From Planctomycetaceae bacterium UBA6163 (lineage in GTDB: Bacteria; Planctomycetota; Planctomycetia; Pirellulales; Pirellulaceae), in NCBI GenBank assembly GCA_002428205.1, contig DIUH01000258.1, positions 24,246 through 45,674 on the forward strand: 21,429 nucleotides of DNA, written 5' to 3'. This document shows, piece by piece, positions 7,188-15,992 of this stretch (position 1 is its first letter; every line of letters starts with the position of its first letter). The position numbers and the translations under genes are program-made. Under the pieces are notes generated by a model. That model was not told the DNA's origin. It saw nothing but the letters and a program-made list of their open reading frames with translations, and did not search any database.

Positions 7188-9283
7188 CTGAAGTGATGGA
7201 ATTTTGGAGGAAAATCTTTGACACCAGCGACTTTCCACCGCGGTGGTATTGCGGAGATTGGACCACGGGACACGCGTGGCTGCATATCGCTTCGGATCTT
7301 GTAATCTGGGCGGCTTATTTTGCAATTCCATGCATCTTGGGATTTTTCATGTGGCAGCGAAAGGATTTTCCTTTTCGCGGCATAATGCTTCTATTTGGAT
7401 CGTTTATCCTCCTATGCGGAACAACGCATTTAATGGAGGCGATTATTTTTTGGTGGCCCGCCTATCGACTTGCTGGCGTTATCAAGTTTCTTACGGCGAC
7501 CGTTTCATGCATCACAGCAATTTCTCTCATTCGAATCGCACCTTTCGCTCTTGCGATGAGGTTGCCAGAAGATCTGCAACGCGAAATCGACGCCCGTGCC
7601 AGAGCAGAATCGGCCTTCCAGGCGGCCAATAACGAACTCGAACAGCGGGTCAAAAGCAGAACGTATGATCTCGTTTCGGCAAACGAGTCATTACAAAACG
7701 AGGTGCATGAACGCCGACGTGCTGAGACAAATCTTCGTAAGAGCGAATCGAGATTTCGGCAACTTGCAAATGCCATGCCGCAAATCGTTTGGGTTGCAAA
7801 GCCCGATGGTGCGGTGGAGTATTTTAACCAACGATGGTTCGATTTCGTTGGCTGCCAAGCGGAAGACTACCTCGGACATCGATGGTCCAACGTACTCCAT
7901 CCGAATGACCAGAAGTATGCCGTCGAGCGATGGCGACACGCATTGGACACACAAGTGCCTTATGAAATCGAATACCGTTTACGTTCCGAACAAGGTGATT
8001 ATCGTTGGTTCCTTAGCCGTGCGATGTTGATGCATGATGAATCGGGATCCCTCGATCGTTGGTTCGGCACCTGCACCGATATACAAGATTTAAAAGGATT
8101 GCACGAGGAATTGCGGATGGTGGCCGCGCGGTTGTCTGAAGCGGATCGCCGAAAGGATGAGTTTCTTGCAACCTTAGCGCATGAGTTGCGGAATCCACTT
8201 GCGCCGATTCTAACCGGCTTGGAGGTCATGAAGATGGTCAAAAATGACCCGGCAACTCTCGAGGAGGTTCGCGAGACGATGGAACGACAAACGCGACAGT
8301 TGATTACGTTGGTTGACGACCTGTTGGATGTTTCCAGAATCACCCGCGGCAAGTTCGAATTGCGACGGTCGCATGTTCTTCTGGATGATGCGGTGAAAAC
8401 GGCCACGGAGGCCGCAAAGCCACTGGTTGATGCGGCCGGACATCAGTTGACAATCGACTTGCCCGAACAACCGATCTGGCTCGATGCCGATCCGAACCGA
8501 CTGGCACAGATCCTGTCCAATGTGCTGAATAATGCTGCAAAGTACACGCCCGACAAGGGAAAGATCGTGCTGACCGCCAAGACGGTTGACAAGCACTGCT
8601 GCGTCTCGATTCGAGACAATGGGATCGGCATTCCATCGGATAAGCTGGAACTAATCTTTGATATGTTCACGCAACTTGAACAGCCGATGGAAAAAGTTTA
8701 TACCGGCCTAGGCATTGGCCTTACACTTGTAAGGTCGTTAGTTCAGATGCACGGCGGTTGGATCGAAGCCAGCAGTGAAGGGCTTTCCAAGGGCAGCGAG
8801 TTTCGTGTTTACTTGCCGCTGAATCATAGCGAACCTGTACCGGCGCCCGATGATGATACATCCGATGGGGATACATCCGACGGGGATACACAGAAGCCAC
8901 ATTACGCTAGTACTAGCGATGGTCGTGGGTTGCACATCCTGGTAGTCGACGACAATCTTGATGCGTCTAAAATGCTCAGCCGCGTGATCGTTGCGATGGG
9001 GTACCATGTTACGACTGCGGTCGATGGCAAAGAGGCGATCGAGAAGGCCGAAGCCGATCGTCCCGATGTCATTCTGATGGACTTAGGGATGCCACGAATG
9101 AATGGCTATGAAGCGGCACGTTGTATTCGCCAACAAGATTGGGGCAAAGAAACCGTCTTGGTTGCGATTACCGGTTGGGGGCAAGATGTTGATCGCCAAA
9201 AGTCAAAGGAAGCGGGCTTTGATCATCACCTGGTCAAACCGGCTGATCCACAGGAACTGCGAATGTTGTTAGGGTCTTTCTGA
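7184..9283 (+). CDS. Ethylene-receptor-like hybrid histidine kinase
   Basis: 699 residues; ATG 7184 overlaps the preceding stop by four bases. Three membrane helices (~33-55, 65-90, 94-119) form a domain matching the ethylene-binding domain of plant ETR1 and Synechocystis Etr1. The ETR1 residues Asp25, Tyr32, Ile35, Pro36, Ile62, Cys65 and His69 correspond to Asp38, Tyr45, Ile48, Pro49, Ile75, Cys78 and His82 with identical spacing, including the copper ligands in LLCGTTHLME. A coiled coil (~131-185) leads to one PAS_3 domain (~186-303), then HisKA (His333 in HELRNPLAP), HATPase (NNAAKY, DNGIGIP, GLGIGLTLVR) and a receiver (Asp589-590, Asp633, Thr663, Lys685). ETR1 has a GAF domain where this protein has PAS. 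The linker before the receiver holds a DTSDG tandem repeat. By family knowledge the domain binds Cu(I) and ethylene; actual ethylene sensing here is inference. The response regulator upstream is the likely partner. Confidence 0.92.
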   Translation: MTEVMEFWRKIFDTSDFPPRWYCGDWTTGHAWLHIASDLVIWAAYFAIPCILGFFMWQRKDFPFRGIMLLFGSFILLCGTTHLMEAIIFWWPAYRLAGVIKFLTATVSCITAISLIRIAPFALAMRLPEDLQREIDARARAESAFQAANNELEQRVKSRTYDLVSANESLQNEVHERRRAETNLRKSESRFRQLANAMPQIVWVAKPDGAVEYFNQRWFDFVGCQAEDYLGHRWSNVLHPNDQKYAVERWRHALDTQVPYEIEYRLRSEQGDYRWFLSRAMLMHDESGSLDRWFGTCTDIQDLKGLHEELRMVAARLSEADRRKDEFLATLAHELRNPLAPILTGLEVMKMVKNDPATLEEVRETMERQTRQLITLVDDLLDVSRITRGKFELRRSHVLLDDAVKTATEAAKPLVDAAGHQLTIDLPEQPIWLDADPNRLAQILSNVLNNAAKYTPDKGKIVLTAKTVDKHCCVSIRDNGIGIPSDKLELIFDMFTQLEQPMEKVYTGLGIGLTLVRSLVQMHGGWIEASSEGLSKGSEFRVYLPLNHSEPVPAPDDDTSDGDTSDGDTQKPHYASTSDGRGLHILVVDDNLDASKMLSRVIVAMGYHVTTAVDGKEAIEKAEADRPDVILMDLGMPRMNGYEAARCIRQQDWGKETVLVAITGWGQDVDRQKSKEAGFDHHLVKPADPQELRMLLGSF
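8855..8890 (+). repeat. 15-bp tandem repeat inside the kinase linker
   Basis: The unit GATACATCCGAYGGG occurs at 8855-8869 and 8870-8884, followed by a 6-base partial copy. It encodes DTSDG-DTSDG-DT in the acidic linker between ATPase and receiver. As an in-frame repeat it could change linker length by slippage without breaking the gene. Confidence 0.7.
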
Positions 9284-9294
9284 AAAGGTCGTCT

Positions 9295-9465
9295 AAGCAG
9301 GTATCCACAAATAAGTCGGCATAAGACCGGTGAAGGCACCCGCCCGCGTCGCGCTGGAACGTCGGCCTTCCAGAGCCAGGGAGGCCCTCTCCGGCACCGA
9401 GAGGTTGACTCCACCAAGGGAGAGCGTCCTGCGCGTTATGCCTACCTACTTATGCGAACCTGCTT
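9295..9465. repeat. Structured intergenic element with inverted-repeat ends (MITE- or terminator-like)
   Basis: The ends are a perfect 8-bp inverted repeat, AAGCAGGT (9295-9302) and ACCTGCTT (9458-9465). Inside them lie further imperfect inverted segments (ATAAGT..GGCATAA on the left, TTATGCC..ACTTAT on the right). The core carries two adjacent hairpins: GGCCTTCC/GGGAGGCC (9364-9386, 8 bp with one G-U) and CCTCTC/GAGAGG (9386-9404). It fills the gap between two convergent genes, so it may act as a two-way terminator. The nested symmetrical ends also fit a small non-autonomous mobile element or repeat family. No clear target duplication was seen. Confidence 0.4.
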
Positions 9466-9496
9466 GCCCTGGAACTCTCGTTCAAATTGATTCGCT

Positions 9497-10897
9497 TTAC
9501 ACCGCAACGGTTTTGCCTGGCATCGCGATATCATACGATCCATTTGCCAATGGTTGAACCGGCGCTGGCGAGTCAAACGAGTGGAGCGTTTCGACATCTG
9601 CCAGCGACAAATTACTGGACAATGCTTGTTTCCAAGTGATCAATTTTCCGCTGTAAGATGCCATTCGTCCCATAATGGCGGTCAACGTGCTGTGGGCGGC
9701 ATATTCGGTTTCATTGGGAGTCTGGCCATTGCGAATCGCGGCGAAAAAATCGATCTGTTCCTGCTGCCAACCTTTTCCGGCCACTTCCTTTGCCGAACTT
9801 TCCCATATCAAACCACCACGTTGGTCGAAAATTCGGGCCGATGATATATCGCAAGACCCGCCTGTCGCTTGAATGTGTTCGCCGACTTTCGACCAGCAAC
9901 CAGGCATCTGGCGACACTGGCTTAACAATCGAGTTCCACTGTTGTAGGTGTACTCGATCATGTGATGGTCGTAGATTTCTCCGGTCGCGTGGCCGGTTCG
10001 CACTTGTCGCCCGCCTTGCCCCTGTGCCTCTACCGGAAAGCCATTCATCACCCAATTGATGATGTCCAGGTTATGGACGTGCTGTTCAGTGATGTGATCA
10101 CCCGACAGCCAATTGAAGTAATACCAGTTGTTGATCTGATATTCGAGTTCGGTTTGATTCGGCCGTCGCGGGCGTGTCCAGACACCCGATCCGTTCCAGT
10201 AGGCACGGGCGAAAATCGGCTCGCCGATGATTCCGTCATGCAAGCGAGCGACGCACTCGCGGTACCGTGTCTCGTGACGACGTTGCAGACCGACCTGAAC
10301 GGCCAATCCTTTCGTGGTCGCAACTTCGCCCGCGGCCAAAACGCGACGTACACCAGGGGCATCCACGGCAACCGGCTTTTCCATAAACACGTGCTTTCCG
10401 GCCGCCACGGCTTGCTCAAAGTGCAACGGTCGGAAGCCTGGCGGAGTCGCTAAGAAAACGACATCGACGTCTGAAGCGAAAAGCTTCTGGTAAGCGTCTA
10501 GCCCAACGAAGCGGTTCTCCGTAGCGACATCGACCTGCTTGGGATTTTTTCCCTTGATCGCTCGGAAGGCCGATTGCAAATTGCTCTCAAAGACATCCGC
10601 CATGGCGGTCAGCCTGACATCTCCGCCCGTCGTGGCGAGCGCTTGGATGACCGCGCCCGTACCGCGACCACCGCATCCGACCAATCCGACGCGAATGGAC
10701 TCAGTACCAAAGGCGTGCGCCGATCGTGCAATCGCCAACTGGCCACCCACCAACGCCCCACCGGCCAGCAAAAGTCCGCTGTCTTTGAAAAAGTTTCGCC
10801 TTGATGCTGCCGAACCGCTACGCTGACTGGCCTCTGAACCGATTTTCTCAGCGGCAGTTTCTTCAACCTGGTGCGATACTGCGATTTTCTTCGACAT
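9497..10897 (-). CDS. Tat-exported Gfo/Idh/MocA-family oxidoreductase
   Basis: 466 residues from ATG 10897. A longer frame begins at GTG 10969, but the ATG places the export signal more naturally. Residues ~32-38 read SRRNFFK, a twin-arginine motif, followed by a hydrophobic stretch and a likely cleavage after SAHA (~62), so the protein probably acts in the periplasm with its cofactor already bound. The Rossmann motif VGLVGCGGRGTG lies at ~70-80 and the family's EKP signature (VFMEKPVAVD) at ~173-175. A His-containing segment GDHITEQHVHNLDIINW (~266-282) belongs to the C-terminal substrate domain. The family uses NAD(P) to oxidise or reduce sugars and related polyols; the substrate cannot be read from sequence. 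It is convergent with the ethylene-receptor-like kinase and divergent from serS, with no operon partner in view. Confidence 0.9.
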   Translation of the reverse strand: MSKKIAVSHQVEETAAEKIGSEASQRSGSAASRRNFFKDSGLLLAGGALVGGQLAIARSAHAFGTESIRVGLVGCGGRGTGAVIQALATTGGDVRLTAMADVFESNLQSAFRAIKGKNPKQVDVATENRFVGLDAYQKLFASDVDVVFLATPPGFRPLHFEQAVAAGKHVFMEKPVAVDAPGVRRVLAAGEVATTKGLAVQVGLQRRHETRYRECVARLHDGIIGEPIFARAYWNGSGVWTRPRRPNQTELEYQINNWYYFNWLSGDHITEQHVHNLDIINWVMNGFPVEAQGQGGRQVRTGHATGEIYDHHMIEYTYNSGTRLLSQCRQMPGCWSKVGEHIQATGGSCDISSARIFDQRGGLIWESSAKEVAGKGWQQEQIDFFAAIRNGQTPNETEYAAHSTLTAIMGRMASYSGKLITWKQALSSNLSLADVETLHSFDSPAPVQPLANGSYDIAMPGKTVAV

Positions 10898-11184
10898 GCG
10901 GCAAGCGACCTTCAACTGAAAGGCGAGTGGGCAGGATGGGGTGCGGTCCCAAAACGAAATGGCATTCACTCATGGCAACCGCTTTCCTTATTCTATCTGT
11001 CTCGACCGGTAACCACAAACTCGCGGCCGTACCTTCATGGACAGAATCCACGATTCCCACTAATCTTCCGCACGGACGACTTGCCCCGCCTTTCCCGGCG
11101 TGCCGCCAACCAACGTCCTCTGCGCGGGCCTTATGAACCGCCCATTCGCTCACTTCCGACCGACGACTCCAACCGACCCCTCCG

Positions 11185-12471
11185 ATGTTAGACCGCAAGT
11201 TCATTGTCAGTCATGCCGAAGCCGTCAAAGAGAATTGCCTCCGCAGAGGTGCAACTTGCGATATCGATCGCCTGGTTCGATTGGAAGCCGAGCGTGCAGA
11301 ACGTCTTCAAGCGGCCCAAGAACTCAATCGCCTGGCAAACGAAGTAAGCCAATCGATCGGCAAAGCGACGGATGATGCCGATCGACAGTCACGAATCGCC
11401 AAGGGGCGAGAACTGCGGGAACAAAAGGAAGCCGCCCAAAAGGCTCATGACGAACTCGACGCGGAAATCACCGACTTAATCCGCCACCTTCCCAACATGA
11501 CCCATCCTGACGCCCCGCTCGGTGGCGAAGATGACGCGGTCGAGGTTGCGGTCGGAAAGACCGCAGTTCGCAAGTTCGATTTCAAACCGAAAGACCACCT
11601 GGAACTTGGACAGTTACACGACCTGTTCGATTTCGAGGCCGGCGCACGAGTCGCTGGCGCAGGTTTTTACTTTCTGAAGAACGCTGCGGTGCGGCTTGAT
11701 TTGGCCCTCCAGCACTTCGCCGTTACGTTCCTCAGCGACCGCGGATTCACTCCCGTCACGACTCCCGACTTGGCACTGACCGAAATCTTGCACGGGACCG
11801 GATTCATGCCGCGTGGCCCCGAAACACAGATCTACAGCATCGAGAACACAGAACTGAACTTGGTCGCGACCGCCGAGATAACGCTCGGTGGCATGATGGC
11901 AGGCCAAACCCTCGATTCGGCCGAAATGCCGCTGCGGTTATGCGGGCTGAGCCACTGTTTCCGCACCGAAGCGGGCGCCGCCGGACGTGCGTCAAAAGGA
12001 CTTTATCGTGTTCACCAGTTCACAAAAGTTGAGATGTTCGCCTTCACAACGCCCGAACAAAGCGACGCGGTACACGAAGAGATGCGGTCTTTGGAATGCG
12101 AACTGTTCGATACGCTGGGTGTCCCCTATCGCGTGATCGATACCGCCGCCGGGGACCTGGGTGGTCCAGCCTATCGCAAGTATGACCTCGAGGCCTGGAT
12201 GCCAGGCCGAGGCGATAGTGGCCAGTGGGGCGAAGTGACCAGCACCAGCAATTGCACTGATTACCAAGCGAGAAGACTGAATATCCGCAGCAAATCCGCT
12301 GGCCAGAAGGGGACTCAGTTCGTCCACACGCTCAACGGTACCGCAATCGCAACCGGTCGAGCGATGATCGCGGTCCTCGAAAATTACCAAAACGCGGACG
12401 GCAGTATCACGGTTCCCGAAGTCCTACGACCACTGATGGGGACCGATCTGCTGGTGCCACGAGCCAGCTAA
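11185..12471 (+). CDS. serS: Seryl-tRNA synthetase
   Basis: 428 residues, the usual length for bacterial SerRS. It charges tRNA-Ser with serine in the cytoplasm. The N-terminal ~100 residues form the two-helix coiled-coil arm that contacts the tRNA (charged helices around 30-100). The class II core follows: TAEITLGG (~229-236), motif 2 with FRTEAGAAGRASKGLYRVHQ (259-278) and FTKVEMF, the TSTSNCTDYQARR segment (352-364) and motif 3 (NGTAIATGRAMIAVLENYQ, 384-402). No key residue seems missing. The start ATG lacks a clear Shine-Dalgarno site. The gene converges on nqrF, and a hairpin terminator lies between them. No second serS copy is in the window. Confidence 0.97.
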   Translation: MLDRKFIVSHAEAVKENCLRRGATCDIDRLVRLEAERAERLQAAQELNRLANEVSQSIGKATDDADRQSRIAKGRELREQKEAAQKAHDELDAEITDLIRHLPNMTHPDAPLGGEDDAVEVAVGKTAVRKFDFKPKDHLELGQLHDLFDFEAGARVAGAGFYFLKNAAVRLDLALQHFAVTFLSDRGFTPVTTPDLALTEILHGTGFMPRGPETQIYSIENTELNLVATAEITLGGMMAGQTLDSAEMPLRLCGLSHCFRTEAGAAGRASKGLYRVHQFTKVEMFAFTTPEQSDAVHEEMRSLECELFDTLGVPYRVIDTAAGDLGGPAYRKYDLEAWMPGRGDSGQWGEVTSTSNCTDYQARRLNIRSKSAGQKGTQFVHTLNGTAIATGRAMIAVLENYQNADGSITVPEVLRPLMGTDLLVPRAS

Positions 12472-12505
12472 GTTGATCGTCTGGCAAGGCCACACGAAGA
12501 ATACA

Positions 12506-12549
12506 ATCAAAAAACAACTCCGTGAGAAACAGACGTCTCTCACGGAGTT
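12506..12549 (-). terminator. Perfect hairpin terminator between serS and nqrF
   Basis: AACTCCGTGAGA (12516-12527) and TCTCACGGAGTT (12538-12549) form a perfect 12-bp stem with a 10-base loop. On the minus strand it is followed by GTTTTTTG, giving a good intrinsic terminator for the nqr operon. On the plus strand the following bases are T/A-rich (TAGCGTATTATTT), so it probably also stops serS transcripts. Confidence 0.85.
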
Positions 12550-12574
12550 TAGCGTATTATTTAGACTCAAGCGA

Positions 12575-13798
<1,224 letters not shown>

Positions 13799-13918
13799 TT
13801 CAGGATTGACCGTTTAAATGCGATTAAACCGTTCACAGATGAACCGGAAACCAACGCTACCAGCCCACCAATCTCGCCCAGGTGCAGAGCGAAATCGAGG
13901 CTTGCGAACTTCACCTAA

Positions 13919-14542
13919 TTAAATACCGCCGAACGACATGAATGCTAACGCCATCAGGCCGACCGTGATAAACGTAATGCCCAGTCCACGCAGCGGTGGT
14001 GGCACATCGCTGTACTTCATCTTTTCTCGAATGCCAGCCAAAGCTGCGATCGCTAATGCCCAACCGATGCCACAACCGAAACCGAAAACGCTCGATTCCA
14101 AGAAGTCGTATTCACGTTGTTCCATGAACAGCGACGCACCAAGAATTGCACAGTTGACCGTAATCAGTGGCAAGAAAATCCCCAGCGCGTTGTACAGCGG
14201 TGGGAAAAAACGATCGAGAGTCATTTCCAAAATCTGCACCATCGCCGCGATCACGCCGATGTAACTAATAAAACCGAGGAACGACAAATCGTACTCGGCA
14301 TAACTAGGACCAAGCCAAGAGAGTGCACCCTTCTTCAGCAAGAAGGTGTAAAGCAGATTATTGGCAGGAACAGTAATCGTAAGGATCACGACCACTGCCA
14401 CACCCAACCCAAGGGCGGTCTTGACGTTCTTGCTGATCGCCAAAAACGTACACATCCCAAGGAAGAAGGCTAACGCAAGATTCTCAACGAAAATTGCCTT
14501 GAGAAAAATGCTGATGTAATGTTCTACGCCGTGGAAAACCAT
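13919..14542 (-). CDS. nqrE: Na+-translocating NADH:quinone reductase subunit E
   Basis: 207 residues (Vibrio protein 198), a six-helix membrane subunit. EHYISIFLKAIFVEN followed by LGMCTFLAISK is the typical N-terminus. Cys31 (LGMC) and Cys131 (TVNCAILG) match the conserved pair that, with two cysteines of NqrD, holds the intramembrane 2Fe-2S cluster of the complex. It starts five bases after the nqrD stop, so the two homologous subunits are probably coupled in translation. Confidence 0.97.
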   Translation of the reverse strand: MVFHGVEHYISIFLKAIFVENLALAFFLGMCTFLAISKNVKTALGLGVAVVVILTITVPANNLLYTFLLKKGALSWLGPSYAEYDLSFLGFISYIGVIAAMVQILEMTLDRFFPPLYNALGIFLPLITVNCAILGASLFMEQREYDFLESSVFGFGCGIGWALAIAALAGIREKMKYSDVPPPLRGLGITFITVGLMALAFMSFGGI

Positions 14543-14547
14543 AATAT

Positions 14548-15174
14548 TTAAGCCTCTTCAATCTGCTCGGGTTTAGCGATGCGGATCGCCCAAATCAAAA
14601 AGCCGATCAAGAAAAACGCACTGGGCGGCAACAACATCAAGTTGTTCGGGTTGTACCATCCGCCATTGCGATCCAATTCCATCAGCGTGATGCCAAAAAC
14701 ACTGCCGCTGCCCAACAGTTCACGGAAGAATGCAACGAACATCAAAACAAACGCATAACCAAGTCCGTTCCCGATCCCGTCCAAAAAACTCATCCAAACA
14801 CCGTTCTTCATCGCAAACCCTTCCGCACGTCCCATGACGATACAGTTGGTAATGATCAAGCCGACGAAGACCGACAATTGCTTGCTGATATCGTAGAGAT
14901 ACGCTTTCAGTATCTGGTCAACGACAATCACCAATGACGCGATCACGACCATCTGGACGATGATTCGGATGCTGCCAGGAATGAAGTGCCGGATCATTGA
15001 AACCGCCGCGTTACTGCACGCGACGACAGCAACGACCGCGATCGACATAACCAACGACACCTTCATGCTGGTCGTCACAGCAAGGGCGCTACAGATCCCA
15101 AGAATCTGCAGGGCGATCGGGTTGTTCTCGATAATCGGTCCGAACAGGACCTTTATAGTTTTCGATTGTGCCAC
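14548..15174 (-). CDS. nqrD: Na+-translocating NADH:quinone reductase subunit D
   Basis: 208 residues from GTG 15174, close to the usual 210. A longer frame reaches 15252 but would overlap nqrC by 64 bases. GGGAG at 15184-15188, nine bases before the GTG, supports the shorter form, and the N-terminus then reads AQSKTIKVLFGPIIENNP as in the family. A six-helix membrane subunit homologous to NqrE. Cys28 (LGIC) and Cys111 (ITNCIVMG) are the conserved cluster ligands shared with NqrE. The gap to nqrC is 14 bases. Confidence 0.96.
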   Translation of the reverse strand: MAQSKTIKVLFGPIIENNPIALQILGICSALAVTTSMKVSLVMSIAVVAVVACSNAAVSMIRHFIPGSIRIIVQMVVIASLVIVVDQILKAYLYDISKQLSVFVGLIITNCIVMGRAEGFAMKNGVWMSFLDGIGNGLGYAFVLMFVAFFRELLGSGSVFGITLMELDRNGGWYNPNNLMLLPPSAFFLIGFLIWAIRIAKPEQIEEA

Positions 15175-15188
15175 TGTACTGTGCTCCC

Positions 15189-15992
15189 TTATTCCTTCAT
15201 CTCGGATGCGAGCTTTTTCAAGTAATTTTGGTAACCATCGGGACCGGTCCAATAACGGACCAAGTTAGTGACGCCGTTACAGGTGATCGTTGCACCCGAC
15301 AGACCATCGACCATTGATTCGCTGTCGGGTGGTGCAGGACCTTTAGCAACCGCCAAGGCTGGATTTCCCTCGTCATCAAACATCGACAATCCGACCCACT
15401 GCTCTTTCCAACGCGGGTTATCGACTTCACCACCCAAACCCGGAGTTTCAGCATGTTGGTAGAAGGTCAAACCTTGCACCGTTTCCAAGTCTCGCTTCAC
15501 GGCCATATAGCCATACAGTGTCGACCACAGCCCTTGGCCATAAACCGGCAAAACAACTTGCGTAATTTTGTCTGTCTTCGGATTCTTGACTACGAAAACC
15601 CGGGCGACTTTCTCGCGACGGGAACGACCGATGCTGTAGTTCGGATCAGAAGTCGGAACGCTTAAGTCTGCTTTCTTCGCCGCATCAGCCGGGTCGTACT
15701 TGGCAACATCCAGATCGCTGTTGTACTCACCAGTTTCCAAGTCGACCAAACGCTCTTCAACTCGCTTGTACAACTCACCAACTTGTTCGACGCTTAATTG
15801 GCTAGCCGGCAATCCATACTCGCCGAGCGCCAAGCCCGATGCATCCAGAATGTTTCGTTGTCTGTCCAACACCTGGTTTTTCGCCTGCATCGGACGCAGC
15901 ACGACCGCCGCGGCACTAACCGCTAGCGAACAAACCACGCACAGGATCACCGAAACGAAAAAGGTATTTTTTAGAGAATCACGTTGTGACAT
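15189..15992 (-). CDS. nqrC: Na+-translocating NADH:quinone reductase subunit C
   Basis: 267 residues from ATG 15992 (MSQRDSLKNTF). This start has GGAGGG (16002-16007) nine bases upstream and overlaps the end of nqrB by 14 bases. One membrane helix (~11-33) precedes a periplasmic FMN domain. SGATIT at 232-237 is the flavinylation site; Thr237 should carry FMN through a phosphoester bond made by ApbE. ETPGLGGEV (~182-190) is typical of FMN-binding domains. The apbE gene for the flavin transfer is not in this window. Confidence 0.96.
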   Translation of the reverse strand: MSQRDSLKNTFFVSVILCVVCSLAVSAAAVVLRPMQAKNQVLDRQRNILDASGLALGEYGLPASQLSVEQVGELYKRVEERLVDLETGEYNSDLDVAKYDPADAAKKADLSVPTSDPNYSIGRSRREKVARVFVVKNPKTDKITQVVLPVYGQGLWSTLYGYMAVKRDLETVQGLTFYQHAETPGLGGEVDNPRWKEQWVGLSMFDDEGNPALAVAKGPAPPDSESMVDGLSGATITCNGVTNLVRYWTGPDGYQNYLKKLASEMKE

